Position numbers and translations under genes: made by a program. Below the pieces are notes generated by a model. The model was not told the DNA's origin. It worked only from the letters and a program-made list of their open reading frames with translations, and did no database searches. A stretch of 57,715 nucleotides of DNA. Origin: CAZMGT01 sp964565895 (GTDB taxonomy: Bacteria > Armatimonadota > Zipacnadia > UBA1398 > CAZMGT01). Of the stretch, positions 42,668 to 50,327 are shown in pieces (the stretch's first letter is position 1; the number at the start of each line of letters is the position of its first letter). Where the stretch lies: contig CAZMGT010000018.1 in the NCBI GenBank assembly GCA_964565895.1, forward strand, positions 1 through 57,715, read 5' to 3'.

Positions 42668-43360
42668 GTGAGCGGAGGAAAGCCGGCTGGCGATCTGGCC
42701 ATTGCTCTGGTCAGCGGGGGGTTAGACAGTTGCGTCGCCGCCGCGGTCGCTTTGGAGCGGCACGCCGAGGTGGCCTTTTTGCACGTTAGCTACGGCCAGC
42801 GCACCGAAGCGCGCGAGCGCCAAGCGTTTCGCGATATCGCCAACTACTACAACATCGAGCGCCGGCTCGAAGCTTCGCTCGCTTACCTTGCGGCGATCGG
42901 CGGCTCGAGCCTAACCGACCCGAGCCAGCCCGTGCCCACGGGCGAGCCCCAGCCGGGGCGCATTCCTCCCACCTACGTGCCGTTTCGCAACACGCATCTT
43001 TTGAGCATTGCCGTATCTTGGGCGGAGGTCATCGGCGCCTCGTCCATTTACATCGGCGCGGTAGAGGGGGACAGCTCCGGCTATCCCGACTGTCGCGAGG
43101 TTTACTTTCGCGCGTTTAACCAGCTTATTGAGGCCGGGACAAAGCCCGAGACGAAGATTACCGTCGTCGCCCCCCTGGTGCGCATGTCCAAGGCGGAGAT
43201 CGTGCGCGAGGGGATGCGCCTCGGCGCTCCGCTGCACCTCACTTGGTCCTGCTATCAGCGCACGGATGTCGCTTGTGGCCGGTGTGAAAGCTGCGTCTTG
43301 CGGCTTAGGGCGTTTCGCGAGGCAGGGGTGAAAGACCCCATTCCCTACGCCGAGCAGTAG
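42668..43360 (+). CDS. queC: 7-cyano-7-deazaguanine synthase
   Basis: Seen: 230 residues. The ATP-binding motif SGGLDS is at residues 16-21, the substrate region is RNTHLLSIAVSWAEVIGA, and the C-terminal zinc-binding cysteines are in SCYQRTDVACGRCESC. Known: QueC converts 7-carboxy-7-deazaguanine and ammonia to preQ0 in the queuosine tRNA-modification and deazaguanine pathway. Other queuosine genes (queD, queE, queF, tgt) are not in the window. The GTG start lacks a strong ribosome binding site and is placed by length and homology; it may be translated with the VIT/VWA gene. Confidence 0.94.
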   Translation: MSGGKPAGDLAIALVSGGLDSCVAAAVALERHAEVAFLHVSYGQRTEARERQAFRDIANYYNIERRLEASLAYLAAIGGSSLTDPSQPVPTGEPQPGRIPPTYVPFRNTHLLSIAVSWAEVIGASSIYIGAVEGDSSGYPDCREVYFRAFNQLIEAGTKPETKITVVAPLVRMSKAEIVREGMRLGAPLHLTWSCYQRTDVACGRCESCVLRLRAFREAGVKDPIPYAEQ

Positions 43361-43443
43361 GCCCGCGGGCGGGCGTTGTCGGTGCCCCGCGAGGCGGGGG
43401 AGAGGCATTCAAGGTTTTTTCACACACTGCCGCGAATAGGAAA

Positions 43444-44850
43444 GTGCGCCGCAGTAAATCGCCGCGGGGGGTGCTGCCGGTGAGCACCGAGGCCACGGAG
43501 CTCGAGGAGCTCAGGCGCAAGCTGGAGCTTCGCGAGCGCCAGCTCCACGCGCTTTATGAACTGAGCGCTGCCATTTATCGCCACACCGAGCTGCACGACG
43601 TAATAATCGAGATCCTCCGCGTTTCCCTCCAAGCTGTTGACGCCCACGCTGGCTCGGTGCTCGTTTACAACCCGGAGAACGACACGCTCGTCTTCGAGCA
43701 CGTCGTGGGCGAGGCCGCCGATAAGCTTACGGGAATGGCCATTCCCGCGGACAAGGGCATTGCCGGGCGCGTGTTTCGCGAGGGCAAGGCGTGTATCAGC
43801 GACGACGTTACCAAAGACGCAAGCCACCTGCGCGAGGTTGGGGAGAAGGTCCACTATATCACGCGCAACATGGTAACCGTGCCTTTGAAGGAGGCCGACG
43901 GCAGCGTTATCGGCGTCATGCAAGTGCTCAACAAAGCGCAGGGCAAGTTTACCGAGGAAGACCTCGAGGTGCTCTCCGTGTTGGGCCTGCAGGCGGCCAT
44001 GCTCATCTCTAACGCCCGGCTGAACAAAGAGGCGCGGCTGGCCTCCGTCGTGCGGCTTATTGGCGACATCAGCCACGACATCAAAAACATGCTTACTCCG
44101 GTGGACAGCGGCGTGCGCACGCTGCAGCTCATCTCCGAGGGAACGTTTCAGGACTTCGAGCGCCTGGCCGAGGAGTATCGCGAGAAAGACCCCGAGCTCG
44201 TCGCCGCGCTCGAGGAGAATTTTCAGACGCTAAAGGAGTTTCTCCCCGAGGTGACGACGATGGTCCTGGACGGCGCGGAGAACGTTGCCGCGCGGGCGAG
44301 AGAGATTGCCGACTGCATTAAGGGCGAGGTTGCCGAGCCGACGTTCGAGCCGGCGGACATTAACGAGATCGTGGAGAGCGTGGGCTCGGTGCTGCGCCTT
44401 GTCGCCGAGAAAAACGGCGTGTTTTTGGACACCTCCGACCTCCACCCCTTGCCCCAAATCCTCGTGGACAAAAAGCTCATCTACAGCGCTGTGTACAACC
44501 TGGTTAACAATGCCATTCCCGAAACCCCCGAGGGGGGCAAGGTTAGCGTGCGCACAAGGGCTGTGCCCGAGGGGGAGTTTCCCGACGGAGGGTTTGTCGA
44601 GATCGTCGTCCAGGACACCGGCCGCGGGATGCCCGAGCACGTGCGCAAAAAGCTGTTTACCAAAGACGCCGTGAGCACAAAGCCCGGAGGCACGGGCCTG
44701 GGCACGCGCATTGTAAAAAACGCCGTTGACGCCCACGAGGGCGTCGTTTGGGTGGAAAGCGAGCTGGGCAAGGGCTCGAAGTTTACCATTCGCATCCCCA
44801 TCGCCCGCGAGGAGCAAAGCCCGGCGAACGTCGGGCCCGAGGAGCAGTAG
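43444..44850 (+). CDS. GAF-domain sensor histidine kinase
   Basis: Seen: 468 residues. A short coiled region (ELEELRRKLELRERQLHALYEL) is followed by a GAF domain (about 45-195, ending FTEEDLEVLSVLGLQAAMLI), a dimerisation/phosphoacceptor region with His211 in GDISHDIKNMLTPV, an extended helical insertion (about 220-330) and a C-terminal HATPase domain with VYNLVNNAIPETPEGG, DTGRGMPEHV and GGTGLGTRIVKNAV. There are no membrane helices, so it is cytoplasmic. Known: GAF kinases sense small molecules or redox signals. No response regulator is adjacent, so its partner is unknown. The GTG at 43444 and another GTG at 43480 are both possible starts. Confidence 0.88.
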   Translation: MRRSKSPRGVLPVSTEATELEELRRKLELRERQLHALYELSAAIYRHTELHDVIIEILRVSLQAVDAHAGSVLVYNPENDTLVFEHVVGEAADKLTGMAIPADKGIAGRVFREGKACISDDVTKDASHLREVGEKVHYITRNMVTVPLKEADGSVIGVMQVLNKAQGKFTEEDLEVLSVLGLQAAMLISNARLNKEARLASVVRLIGDISHDIKNMLTPVDSGVRTLQLISEGTFQDFERLAEEYREKDPELVAALEENFQTLKEFLPEVTTMVLDGAENVAARAREIADCIKGEVAEPTFEPADINEIVESVGSVLRLVAEKNGVFLDTSDLHPLPQILVDKKLIYSAVYNLVNNAIPETPEGGKVSVRTRAVPEGEFPDGGFVEIVVQDTGRGMPEHVRKKLFTKDAVSTKPGGTGLGTRIVKNAVDAHEGVVWVESELGKGSKFTIRIPIAREEQSPANVGPEEQ

Positions 44851-45080
44851 GCGTCTTCCACGCAGTTTGCAGCGTACAGCCGGGCGCACGGCTTGGCTGT
44901 GGGCACACATCGGCGCAAGACAGGGGGTTTCTGGGGGGGGTAGCTTTTGCTCAAGCCATACTGCGCCGCGCCCGCTAACTTTGGTTGGAGCGATTGCCAC
45001 GCAGAGCGGGGGCTGCTCTCCGCTCCAGCGCGCGGGTGGGCCTGTAGCACGTAGGCGCGCAGGGGCGATCGCCGCCGGAG

Positions 45081-45347
45081 CTACTGCTCGCCTTCCTCCT
45101 CGGGCATAGCCCAGAAGTCTTCAAGCGCGCGCTTTGCCTGGGCGCGCTTTTCGCGCAGCGCCTCAACTTGGTCTAGGTCAATGTATATCCGGTCCACGCC
45201 CTCCAAGTCCATGCCTGTAACCCGCAGGACGAGCCAGCCGTTTTTCGGCTGCTTTCCCTGATAGCTCTGAGCGATCTCCATGCGCGAGTCGGGGAAGAGC
45301 ACGCGACCACCCCCGCAGCGATAGGCTAGCGGTTTGTTTCCCTGCAC
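45081..45347 (-). CDS. Small conserved-looking protein of unknown function
   Basis: I do not recognise this 88-residue protein. The open frame is longer and runs into the AAA ATPase gene in another frame; GTG at 45347 is chosen because the sequence from there (NKPLAYRCGGGRVLFPDSRM) has balanced composition and the upstream part is low-complexity. It has a beta-rich start, a middle with PKNGWLVLRVTGMDLEGVDR and an acidic helical tail with QVEALREKRAQAKRALEDFW. It starts 14 bp after the AAA ATPase stop, so it is probably co-transcribed with it. Inference: a substrate adaptor or partner of that ATPase; only position supports this. Confidence 0.55.
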   Translation of the reverse strand: MQGNKPLAYRCGGGRVLFPDSRMEIAQSYQGKQPKNGWLVLRVTGMDLEGVDRIYIDLDQVEALREKRAQAKRALEDFWAMPEEEGEQ

Positions 45348-45360
45348 ATGCGGGCGGGAC

Positions 45361-46839
45361 CTACTGGCAAGGGGCGCGCTGCGGAGCGCCGGCGGCGTGC
45401 CCGGCAAAGCCGATGCGCCGGCCGGAGGCGACGTGCCGCGCGGAGGCCGCCTCGGCCTCCGCCGCGCGGAGGAAGTCGGCCATGGTAATGCGCCCGCCGT
45501 CGCTGTGTGCGCGCTGTGCTGCGGCAACGGCCGCCTTGAGCACGGCGTTGCGAATGTGCCCGCCGCTGAACTCAAACCTGCGGGCAAGCTCGGTGAAGTC
45601 TACATCGTCGGCCAACGGGGCGCTCGGGGGAACGTGCTTGCGCCAAATCTCCTCCCGCGCTTGGGCGTCGGGCATGGGAAAGTGCACGCGCATGCGGATG
45701 CGCCGTTCGAGGGCAGAGTCCAACCCGAAGTAGCGGTTGGTGGTCAAAATGAGCACGCCTTCGAAGCGCTCCACCTCTTGGAGGAGCACGTTAACCTCGC
45801 GGTTAAAGCTTTGGTCGGTGGCGCTGGAGACGTCTACGCGGGTGTGGAACATGGCGTCGGCCTCGTCGAACAGCAAAACGGCCTGCTCGTTTTGCGCCTC
45901 GGCAAAGATGGTAACGATGTTCTTCTCCGTGTCGCCGACCCACTTGCTCACCAGCTCGGCGTAGTTGACCATCATAATGGGCTGGCCCAGGGCGTGGGCG
46001 ATGGCCTCGGCGGTCATTGTCTTCCCCGTCCCGGGGAGGCCCTCGAAGAGCACCGTGGTCAGCCCCTGCCTGCTATATACATGGCCGAAGCCCCAGTCGT
46101 TGAGCAACAGGTCGGCGTGGCGGGCGAGGGCGAGGATATCGTCGATCTGCCGGCGCACGCGCGGGGGAAGGACGACGTCGTCGAGCGTATAACGCGGCTG
46201 GCGCACGCGGCGGCGGGTAACGATCTGCCCCGTGGCAAGGAGGTGGTCTTGGGCGTCGACGAGCTCCTCGGGGCTGGTCATTCCCGAGGTAATCTCGAGC
46301 ACGGCGCGCTCGGAGACCTTAAAGTAGGCGTCGAGCACGGTGCTATCGTCGGTGGACGAGCAAGCGATAAGGCCGTTGCGCATGAGGGGGCTGTTTTGGT
46401 AAAGATGCGTGCGCGCCTCGAGGACGGCCATGCGGTCGTCGAGCAGGACCCCGAGAATGTCTTTTCCGCGGGAGTAGGTTTTGGCGCCGGAGACGGTGAT
46501 GTCCTCGAGGAGGAGGACGAGGAGAATATCTACATCGAGGTCATCCAGGCCATATTTTCGTTTCATCCTAAACAGGCTAAAGGTAATGCCTTTTGCCTTC
46601 GAGGCGCGGAGCTTTTCGTTGATTTTCCTCGTTAGCCGGCGGATGTCGGCCTCGACGCGGTTAATGTCGCGCTGGCGCTCCATTTCCGTTTCTAGGTCGT
46701 GCTCGAAAAAGCCCTCTTCCTCCCACTCTTTGGCGCGCGTTTTAAGGGTATAGCGCCGCTGGCGCAGCTCCATAAGGTGGAGCTGGTCTTTGAGGAAGTC
46801 GCGGTCGTTGCGATAGGGCGTGGTGGCCTTGCTGCTCAT
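45361..46839 (-). CDS. AAA-family ATPase with N-terminal helical domain
   Basis: Seen: 492 residues. A charged coiled-coil start (about 10-85, MERQRDINRVEADIRRL) is followed by a helical domain (about 86-200) with DLDVDILLVLLLEDI and DRMAVLEARTHLYQNSPLMRNGLI. The AAA module has Walker A GLPGTGKT (267-274), Walker B VLLFDEAD (321-328), sensor 1 LTTNRYF, and an arginine-finger region ALERRIRMRV. Known: the winged-helix-plus-AAA layout recalls the ATPases of extracellular contractile injection systems and some phage-derived clusters, but no other part of such a system is present. Inference: a protein-remodelling ATPase, possibly working with the small gene next to it. Transcription runs away from the PilZ gene. 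Confidence 0.82.
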   Translation of the reverse strand: MSSKATTPYRNDRDFLKDQLHLMELRQRRYTLKTRAKEWEEEGFFEHDLETEMERQRDINRVEADIRRLTRKINEKLRASKAKGITFSLFRMKRKYGLDDLDVDILLVLLLEDITVSGAKTYSRGKDILGVLLDDRMAVLEARTHLYQNSPLMRNGLIACSSTDDSTVLDAYFKVSERAVLEITSGMTSPEELVDAQDHLLATGQIVTRRRVRQPRYTLDDVVLPPRVRRQIDDILALARHADLLLNDWGFGHVYSRQGLTTVLFEGLPGTGKTMTAEAIAHALGQPIMMVNYAELVSKWVGDTEKNIVTIFAEAQNEQAVLLFDEADAMFHTRVDVSSATDQSFNREVNVLLQEVERFEGVLILTTNRYFGLDSALERRIRMRVHFPMPDAQAREEIWRKHVPPSAPLADDVDFTELARRFEFSGGHIRNAVLKAAVAAAQRAHSDGGRITMADFLRAAEAEAASARHVASGRRIGFAGHAAGAPQRAPCQ

Positions 46840-47179
46840 CGGGCGCAGGAACCCTTCCTTTGCGCAAGAGATAGTTGTTAGAACCGGCGAGAAACGAGCC
46901 TATGCGGAGCAAAATTGCTTAAACATGATCACAGCGCGCACCCGCGCGCTCCCCATATCTTCGAACTGCTAACAGCGAGTCCTTTGCCTGTGTTCAACGG
47001 AAAAAGAGCGTTCGCCCCGCTCCCGCCGCCCGCGCCCTGCGCGGCCCTCCGCGCACTGCTGGCGCATTGACTTTTTGCCCCCCGCGGCTATATACTTCCC
47101 GCCGGTTTGCGACCAGGCAAACGACGATGGGCGCGGCGCTTGCGCCCCGAGCACTGGGCCCAAGGAGGCCCGAGGAGAA
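46840..47179. other. Divergent intergenic region, no gene seen
   Basis: This 340-bp stretch between the AAA ATPase and the PilZ gene contains no convincing coding region. It holds promoter-like sequences on the plus strand (47067-47096) and A/T-richer patches around 46880-46930 that could be the minus-strand promoter of the ATPase. I see no long hairpin or repeat. Confidence 0.5.
47067..47096 (+). promoter_or_regulatory. Promoter of the PilZ/universal-stress operon
   Basis: TTGACT (47067-47072) and TATACT (47091-47096) are separated by 18 bp, about 85 bp before the PilZ-like start. Both hexamers match sigma70 consensus well. Confidence 0.6.
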
Positions 47180-47608
47180 ATGACCGAGTCCGACGACCCC
47201 AAGCGTACCACCGAGGTTCGCGCCGAACCGCTGTGGTACGTCCGTGTTAGCCCGCACACCGGCATCCAGCCCGCGCAGCGCAACACCGGCGCCGAGGCCA
47301 TCGTTGCCGATATTTCACTGGGCGGGTTGCGCCTGCTGTCCACCGCCGCGTTCGACCGCGACGAGCTAATCGAGATCGAAATGGTTCGGCCGATTAAGAA
47401 AAACAGCGTGGTGGGCAAAAAGGCCATTGCCGTAGCGCAGGTTATCGAGTGTTCCAAGCTCTCCCCGGCAAACGGCCAGAACTCCCGCCCGCGGGTAAAC
47501 GGCAAGCGCATTTCGCACCAAATCCGCGCGCGCTTTTTGTCCATGGACGAGACGACCCGCGAGTGGGTTAGGTGCGTCATCGCCGAGCACGAGCGCTGCG
47601 CACAGTAG
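47180..47608 (+). CDS. PilZ-like domain protein
   Basis: Seen: 142 residues from the ATG at 47180; GGAG and AAGGAGG occur upstream. Features are AIVADISLGGLRLLS (D-x-S-x-GG pattern of PilZ) and a strand-rich body with ELIEIEMVRPIK and QIRARFLSMDE. The canonical c-di-GMP motif RxxxR before the DxSxxG part is not clear: the upstream region has Arg residues (EVRAEPLWYVRVS) but not in the strict pattern. Known: PilZ domains bind c-di-GMP and control motility or polysaccharide export, though degenerate ones act as protein adaptors. It is followed 66 bp later by the universal stress gene on the same strand. Confidence 0.65.
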   Translation: MTESDDPKRTTEVRAEPLWYVRVSPHTGIQPAQRNTGAEAIVADISLGGLRLLSTAAFDRDELIEIEMVRPIKKNSVVGKKAIAVAQVIECSKLSPANGQNSRPRVNGKRISHQIRARFLSMDETTREWVRCVIAEHERCAQ

Positions 47609-47674
47609 CCGCGGCTCAGCGCGGCAAACGCTCCCTCGCCGCCCGCGGGGAGCTTGTTCATCTCGGGACTCCGC

Positions 47675-48475
47675 ATGGATATCCTCGTGCCCACGAACGG
47701 ATCGCAGTGGGGAAACCGCGCCGTGCGCGCCGCCTGTCACCTCGCCCGCAGCGACGACGTCCTCCACGTCCTCCACGTCGTTGACTCGCGCTTCATCCAA
47801 CCCATGGTTAACGGGCTAGACGACGCGCTCATCGACGCCCAGCAGCTCGAGCCCGACGAGGTGCTCGAGTCCTACTGCCGCGAGGCGGACGAGATCCTCG
47901 ACGAGTGCGCGACAATTTGCACCGAGGCGGGCGTGGAGTTTCGCCTGCACCGGGCGATCGGCATTCCCTGCCGGGTAATTGTCGAGCGCGCGGGCGCGTG
48001 CGACCTGCTTGTGTTGGCCAAGCGCGGCTTCTCCCCGCGCAAGGTCAGCCGGCGCACGCAGTGGATCCTGCAGCGTGTGCCCGTCCCCGCGCTTGCCGTG
48101 GCGCGCTCAGAGCCCATCTCGCACCTGCTCTTCGTTCACGACGGCCGGCCGGCGAGCGAGGAGCTGGCGCAGGTTGTCGCGCGCGTTTTTCAGGAAAAGC
48201 CCCTCTCTGTACGTGTCCTGTGCTTTGCTCCGCAGGGGGAAGGAGCGGAGCGCGCCGCAGAGCTCTTTCGCCAGGCAGGGTTTGAGGCCACGGTGGGCTA
48301 TCCTGAGGAGCGGTCGTTTTTCTCCGTGCTTCTCGCCGCGCAAGACCACGACGCCGAGGCCATCGCCGTGGCCGCCCCGCGCCCGCGCGGCCTGCGCCGG
48401 CTGCTCGGCCGCGGCGACATTGTCGCCTACGTCGCGCGCAACGTAAACTGCGCCGTGCTTGCCCTAAGAAGCTAG
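47675..48475 (+). CDS. Tandem universal-stress-protein (UspA-like)
   Basis: Seen: 266 residues from the ATG at 47675. The N-terminal Usp domain (about 1-140) opens with ILVPTNGSQWGNRAVRAA and ends CDLLVLAKRGFSPRKVSRRT; the C-terminal half (about 145-266) repeats the fold with HLLFVHDGRPASEELAQVV and ends VAYVARNVNCAVLALRS, though its nucleotide motifs are weaker. Known: Usp proteins bind ATP or other ligands and help survival under stress. The stop codon shares the sequence CTAG with the stop of the convergent dacF gene. It is downstream of the PilZ gene. Confidence 0.78.
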   Translation: MDILVPTNGSQWGNRAVRAACHLARSDDVLHVLHVVDSRFIQPMVNGLDDALIDAQQLEPDEVLESYCREADEILDECATICTEAGVEFRLHRAIGIPCRVIVERAGACDLLVLAKRGFSPRKVSRRTQWILQRVPVPALAVARSEPISHLLFVHDGRPASEELAQVVARVFQEKPLSVRVLCFAPQGEGAERAAELFRQAGFEATVGYPEERSFFSVLLAAQDHDAEAIAVAAPRPRGLRRLLGRGDIVAYVARNVNCAVLALRS

Positions 48476-49722
48476 GGGGCCTGGGGCGAGCCGCCGCGCA
48501 CTCGGGCAACCTTTGCCCTGCGGTGGACGACCTTCCCCAAGCACCTGCGGCAAAGCTCGACAACGCGCCCCACAAGCAGACCCACACAGCACGCCCAGCA
48601 CAAAAACGCCCCCAGCCAGGGCCAGCGCACGAGCACCTGCCACACGCCCTCGCCCACGGACTGCGCGGCCACGGCGGGCACGAGGTAGCGCTTGCCGTTG
48701 CACACAACAAGAAAGCTCCCCGCGGGGTCGCCCGCGCGCACGGGCGCGTGAAGCAGCGCGGGCTGGTAAACAGCGGGGGGCAGGGGTTCGTCGCGGGGAA
48801 GGAGGGCGGCGATCGTTTCCGTGGGAGCCACGGCGACCTCGGCCGCTGTCCCTCCGGCTACCGGGGCAAGCGCCCGCGTCTGCCCCGCGGCAAGCACCGT
48901 GCGCAGGGCGAAGTTGGCAAACGCCCAGTCGAGCAGCGCGGCACAGTCGGCAAAGCGTGCGGCGCTGTCTAAAACCACGGCGATATATGCCTCGTCGCCC
49001 CGTGCCGCCGAGGCGCACAGGCACCACCCCGCCCCCTCGGTCATTCCCGTCTTTACCCCGTTAACGTCGCCCCGCTGGCAGAGGAGCTTGTTTGTGTTCT
49101 CGATCGTCCGCTTGCCGGCAATGCGCAGGGGCTGGGAGAGCGTCCAGCTCGAGCGGCGAACGATCTCGGAAAAGCGCGGGTTGGCCAGGGCCACGCGAGC
49201 AAGCCGCGCGACATCTAGCGCGGAGGAGTAGTGCCCGGGCTGGTCTAGCCCGTGGGGGTTGGCATAGCGTGTATCGGCCAGGCCAAGCTGCGCCGCGCGG
49301 CGGTTCATTTGCTGAACAAAGCGCTCTACGCTGCCCGCGACGTGCTCCGCGGCGGCTGTCGCTGCGTCGTTGGCCGAGCGCAGGAGCATGAGATGGGCGA
49401 TGTCGCTTGCGAGAAGGACGTCGCCCGGGCGCAAAAATCCCGTCGCCTCGCCCACGCGCGCCGCGCGCTCGCTAACGCGGACTTTCTCGTAGGGGTCGGT
49501 GGCCTCGAGAAAAAGCAACGCGGTCATGATTTTGGTGAGGCTGGCCATGGGCCGGCGTTCGCGCGCGGCGCGGGCATAGAGCACGCGCCCTGTGTGCTGG
49601 TCGAGGACAACGGCGCAGCGCGCGGAGAGCGCAGGCGGGGCAAGCGCCTGCCCCGAGGAGCAAAGCGCGGCGCAAAGAGTCGCGGCAAGTGCTGCGAGGC
49701 GGGCGCGGCGCACGGCGATCAC
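48472..49722 (-). CDS. dacF: D-alanyl-D-alanine carboxypeptidase (DacF/DacA-type)
   Basis: Seen: 416 residues. A signal peptide (LAALAATLCAALCSSGQALA) precedes the penicillin-binding fold: SLTK (Ser61, Lys64), SAN (116-118) and KTG in VNGVKTGMTEG. The C-terminal part has a normal beta domain, then a hydrophobic helix (GAFLCWACCVGLLVG) and a basic tail (HRRAKVARVRGG) in place of the usual amphipathic membrane anchor. Known: these enzymes trim the terminal D-alanine of peptidoglycan stem peptides and thus limit cross-linking. The gene overlaps the end of scpB by 4 bp and converges on the Usp gene. Confidence 0.92.
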   Translation of the reverse strand: MIAVRRARLAALAATLCAALCSSGQALAPPALSARCAVVLDQHTGRVLYARAARERRPMASLTKIMTALLFLEATDPYEKVRVSERAARVGEATGFLRPGDVLLASDIAHLMLLRSANDAATAAAEHVAGSVERFVQQMNRRAAQLGLADTRYANPHGLDQPGHYSSALDVARLARVALANPRFSEIVRRSSWTLSQPLRIAGKRTIENTNKLLCQRGDVNGVKTGMTEGAGWCLCASAARGDEAYIAVVLDSAARFADCAALLDWAFANFALRTVLAAGQTRALAPVAGGTAAEVAVAPTETIAALLPRDEPLPPAVYQPALLHAPVRAGDPAGSFLVVCNGKRYLVPAVAAQSVGEGVWQVLVRWPWLGAFLCWACCVGLLVGRVVELCRRCLGKVVHRRAKVARVRGGSPQAP

Positions 49723-50327
49723 TTTGCGTTTTGCTCCTCGCTGCCTTCGCGGCTAAAGTCCAGCGGGAGCTCCTGCAGCTCCTCGTCTTCGGCGGAGGGG
49801 ATGCCCAGCACGCCGGAGTGCGGAACCTCGGCGTCGAGCGGCGGGAGCTCGGAGAGGTCGTTCAGCCCGGCCACGGTGAGAAACTCCTGCGTGGTGGCAT
49901 AAAGTATCGGCCGGCCCGGGGCGTTTTTGCGCCCGACCTCCTTAATCAACCCCTTGCGCAGGAGTGTCTCCAGCGAGCCGGAGGAGTTAACCCCGCGGAT
50001 GGCGTCGATCTCCGGTCGGGTGATCGGCTGGCGATAGGCAATGATCGCCAAAACCTCAAGCGCCATGCGCGACAGGCGCTCGGGCCGCGGCTCGTAGAAC
50101 CGGCGGACGTACTTGGCCATCTCCGGGCGGGTCATCATGCGCAGGCCGCCGGCGACCTCGACCACAGTAAGGCTGCGGCTGGCCAGCGATTCGCGCAGGC
50201 TGGCCAGGGCCGCCTCGAGCATCTGCTCGTCGATCTCCAACAGCTCGCGCAGTCTTTTTCGGGGAAGTGGCTCGTTGGCCACAAAGAGAAGGCACTCCAG
50301 CGCCAGCTCAGCTTCGCGCAAGTCCAC
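49719..50327 (-). CDS. scpB: Segregation and condensation protein B
   Basis: Seen: 202 residues, with the winged-helix pattern of ScpB: LRLALECLLFVANEPLP at the start, VARFYEPRPERLSRMALEVLAIIAYRQPITRPEIDAIRG in the middle region (core IIAYRQPITRPEI) and GLIKEVGRKNAPGRPILY toward the end. Known: ScpB with ScpA and SMC forms the condensin complex that compacts and separates chromosomes. The start overlaps the end of scpA by 20 bp and its stop overlaps dacF, so these genes are one operon. Confidence 0.93.
   Translation of the reverse strand: MDLREAELALECLLFVANEPLPRKRLRELLEIDEQMLEAALASLRESLASRSLTVVEVAGGLRMMTRPEMAKYVRRFYEPRPERLSRMALEVLAIIAYRQPITRPEIDAIRGVNSSGSLETLLRKGLIKEVGRKNAPGRPILYATTQEFLTVAGLNDLSELPPLDAEVPHSGVLGIPSAEDEELQELPLDFSREGSEEQNAK

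Noticed and set aside
44851..45080. Possible gene in the gap after the sensor kinase
   Set aside because: Open frames here are short and low-complexity with no ribosome site. Only a small imperfect inverted repeat (around 45005-45026) is visible.
45334..46635. Plus-strand open frame of 433 codons opposite the AAA ATPase
   Set aside because: The minus strand encodes full Walker A/B motifs; the plus frame has no motif and reflects GC-rich third positions.
45361..46839. Contractile injection system ATPase
   Set aside because: The N-terminal domain is reminiscent of such ATPases, but no sheath, tube, spike or baseplate genes are present, so no such system is called.
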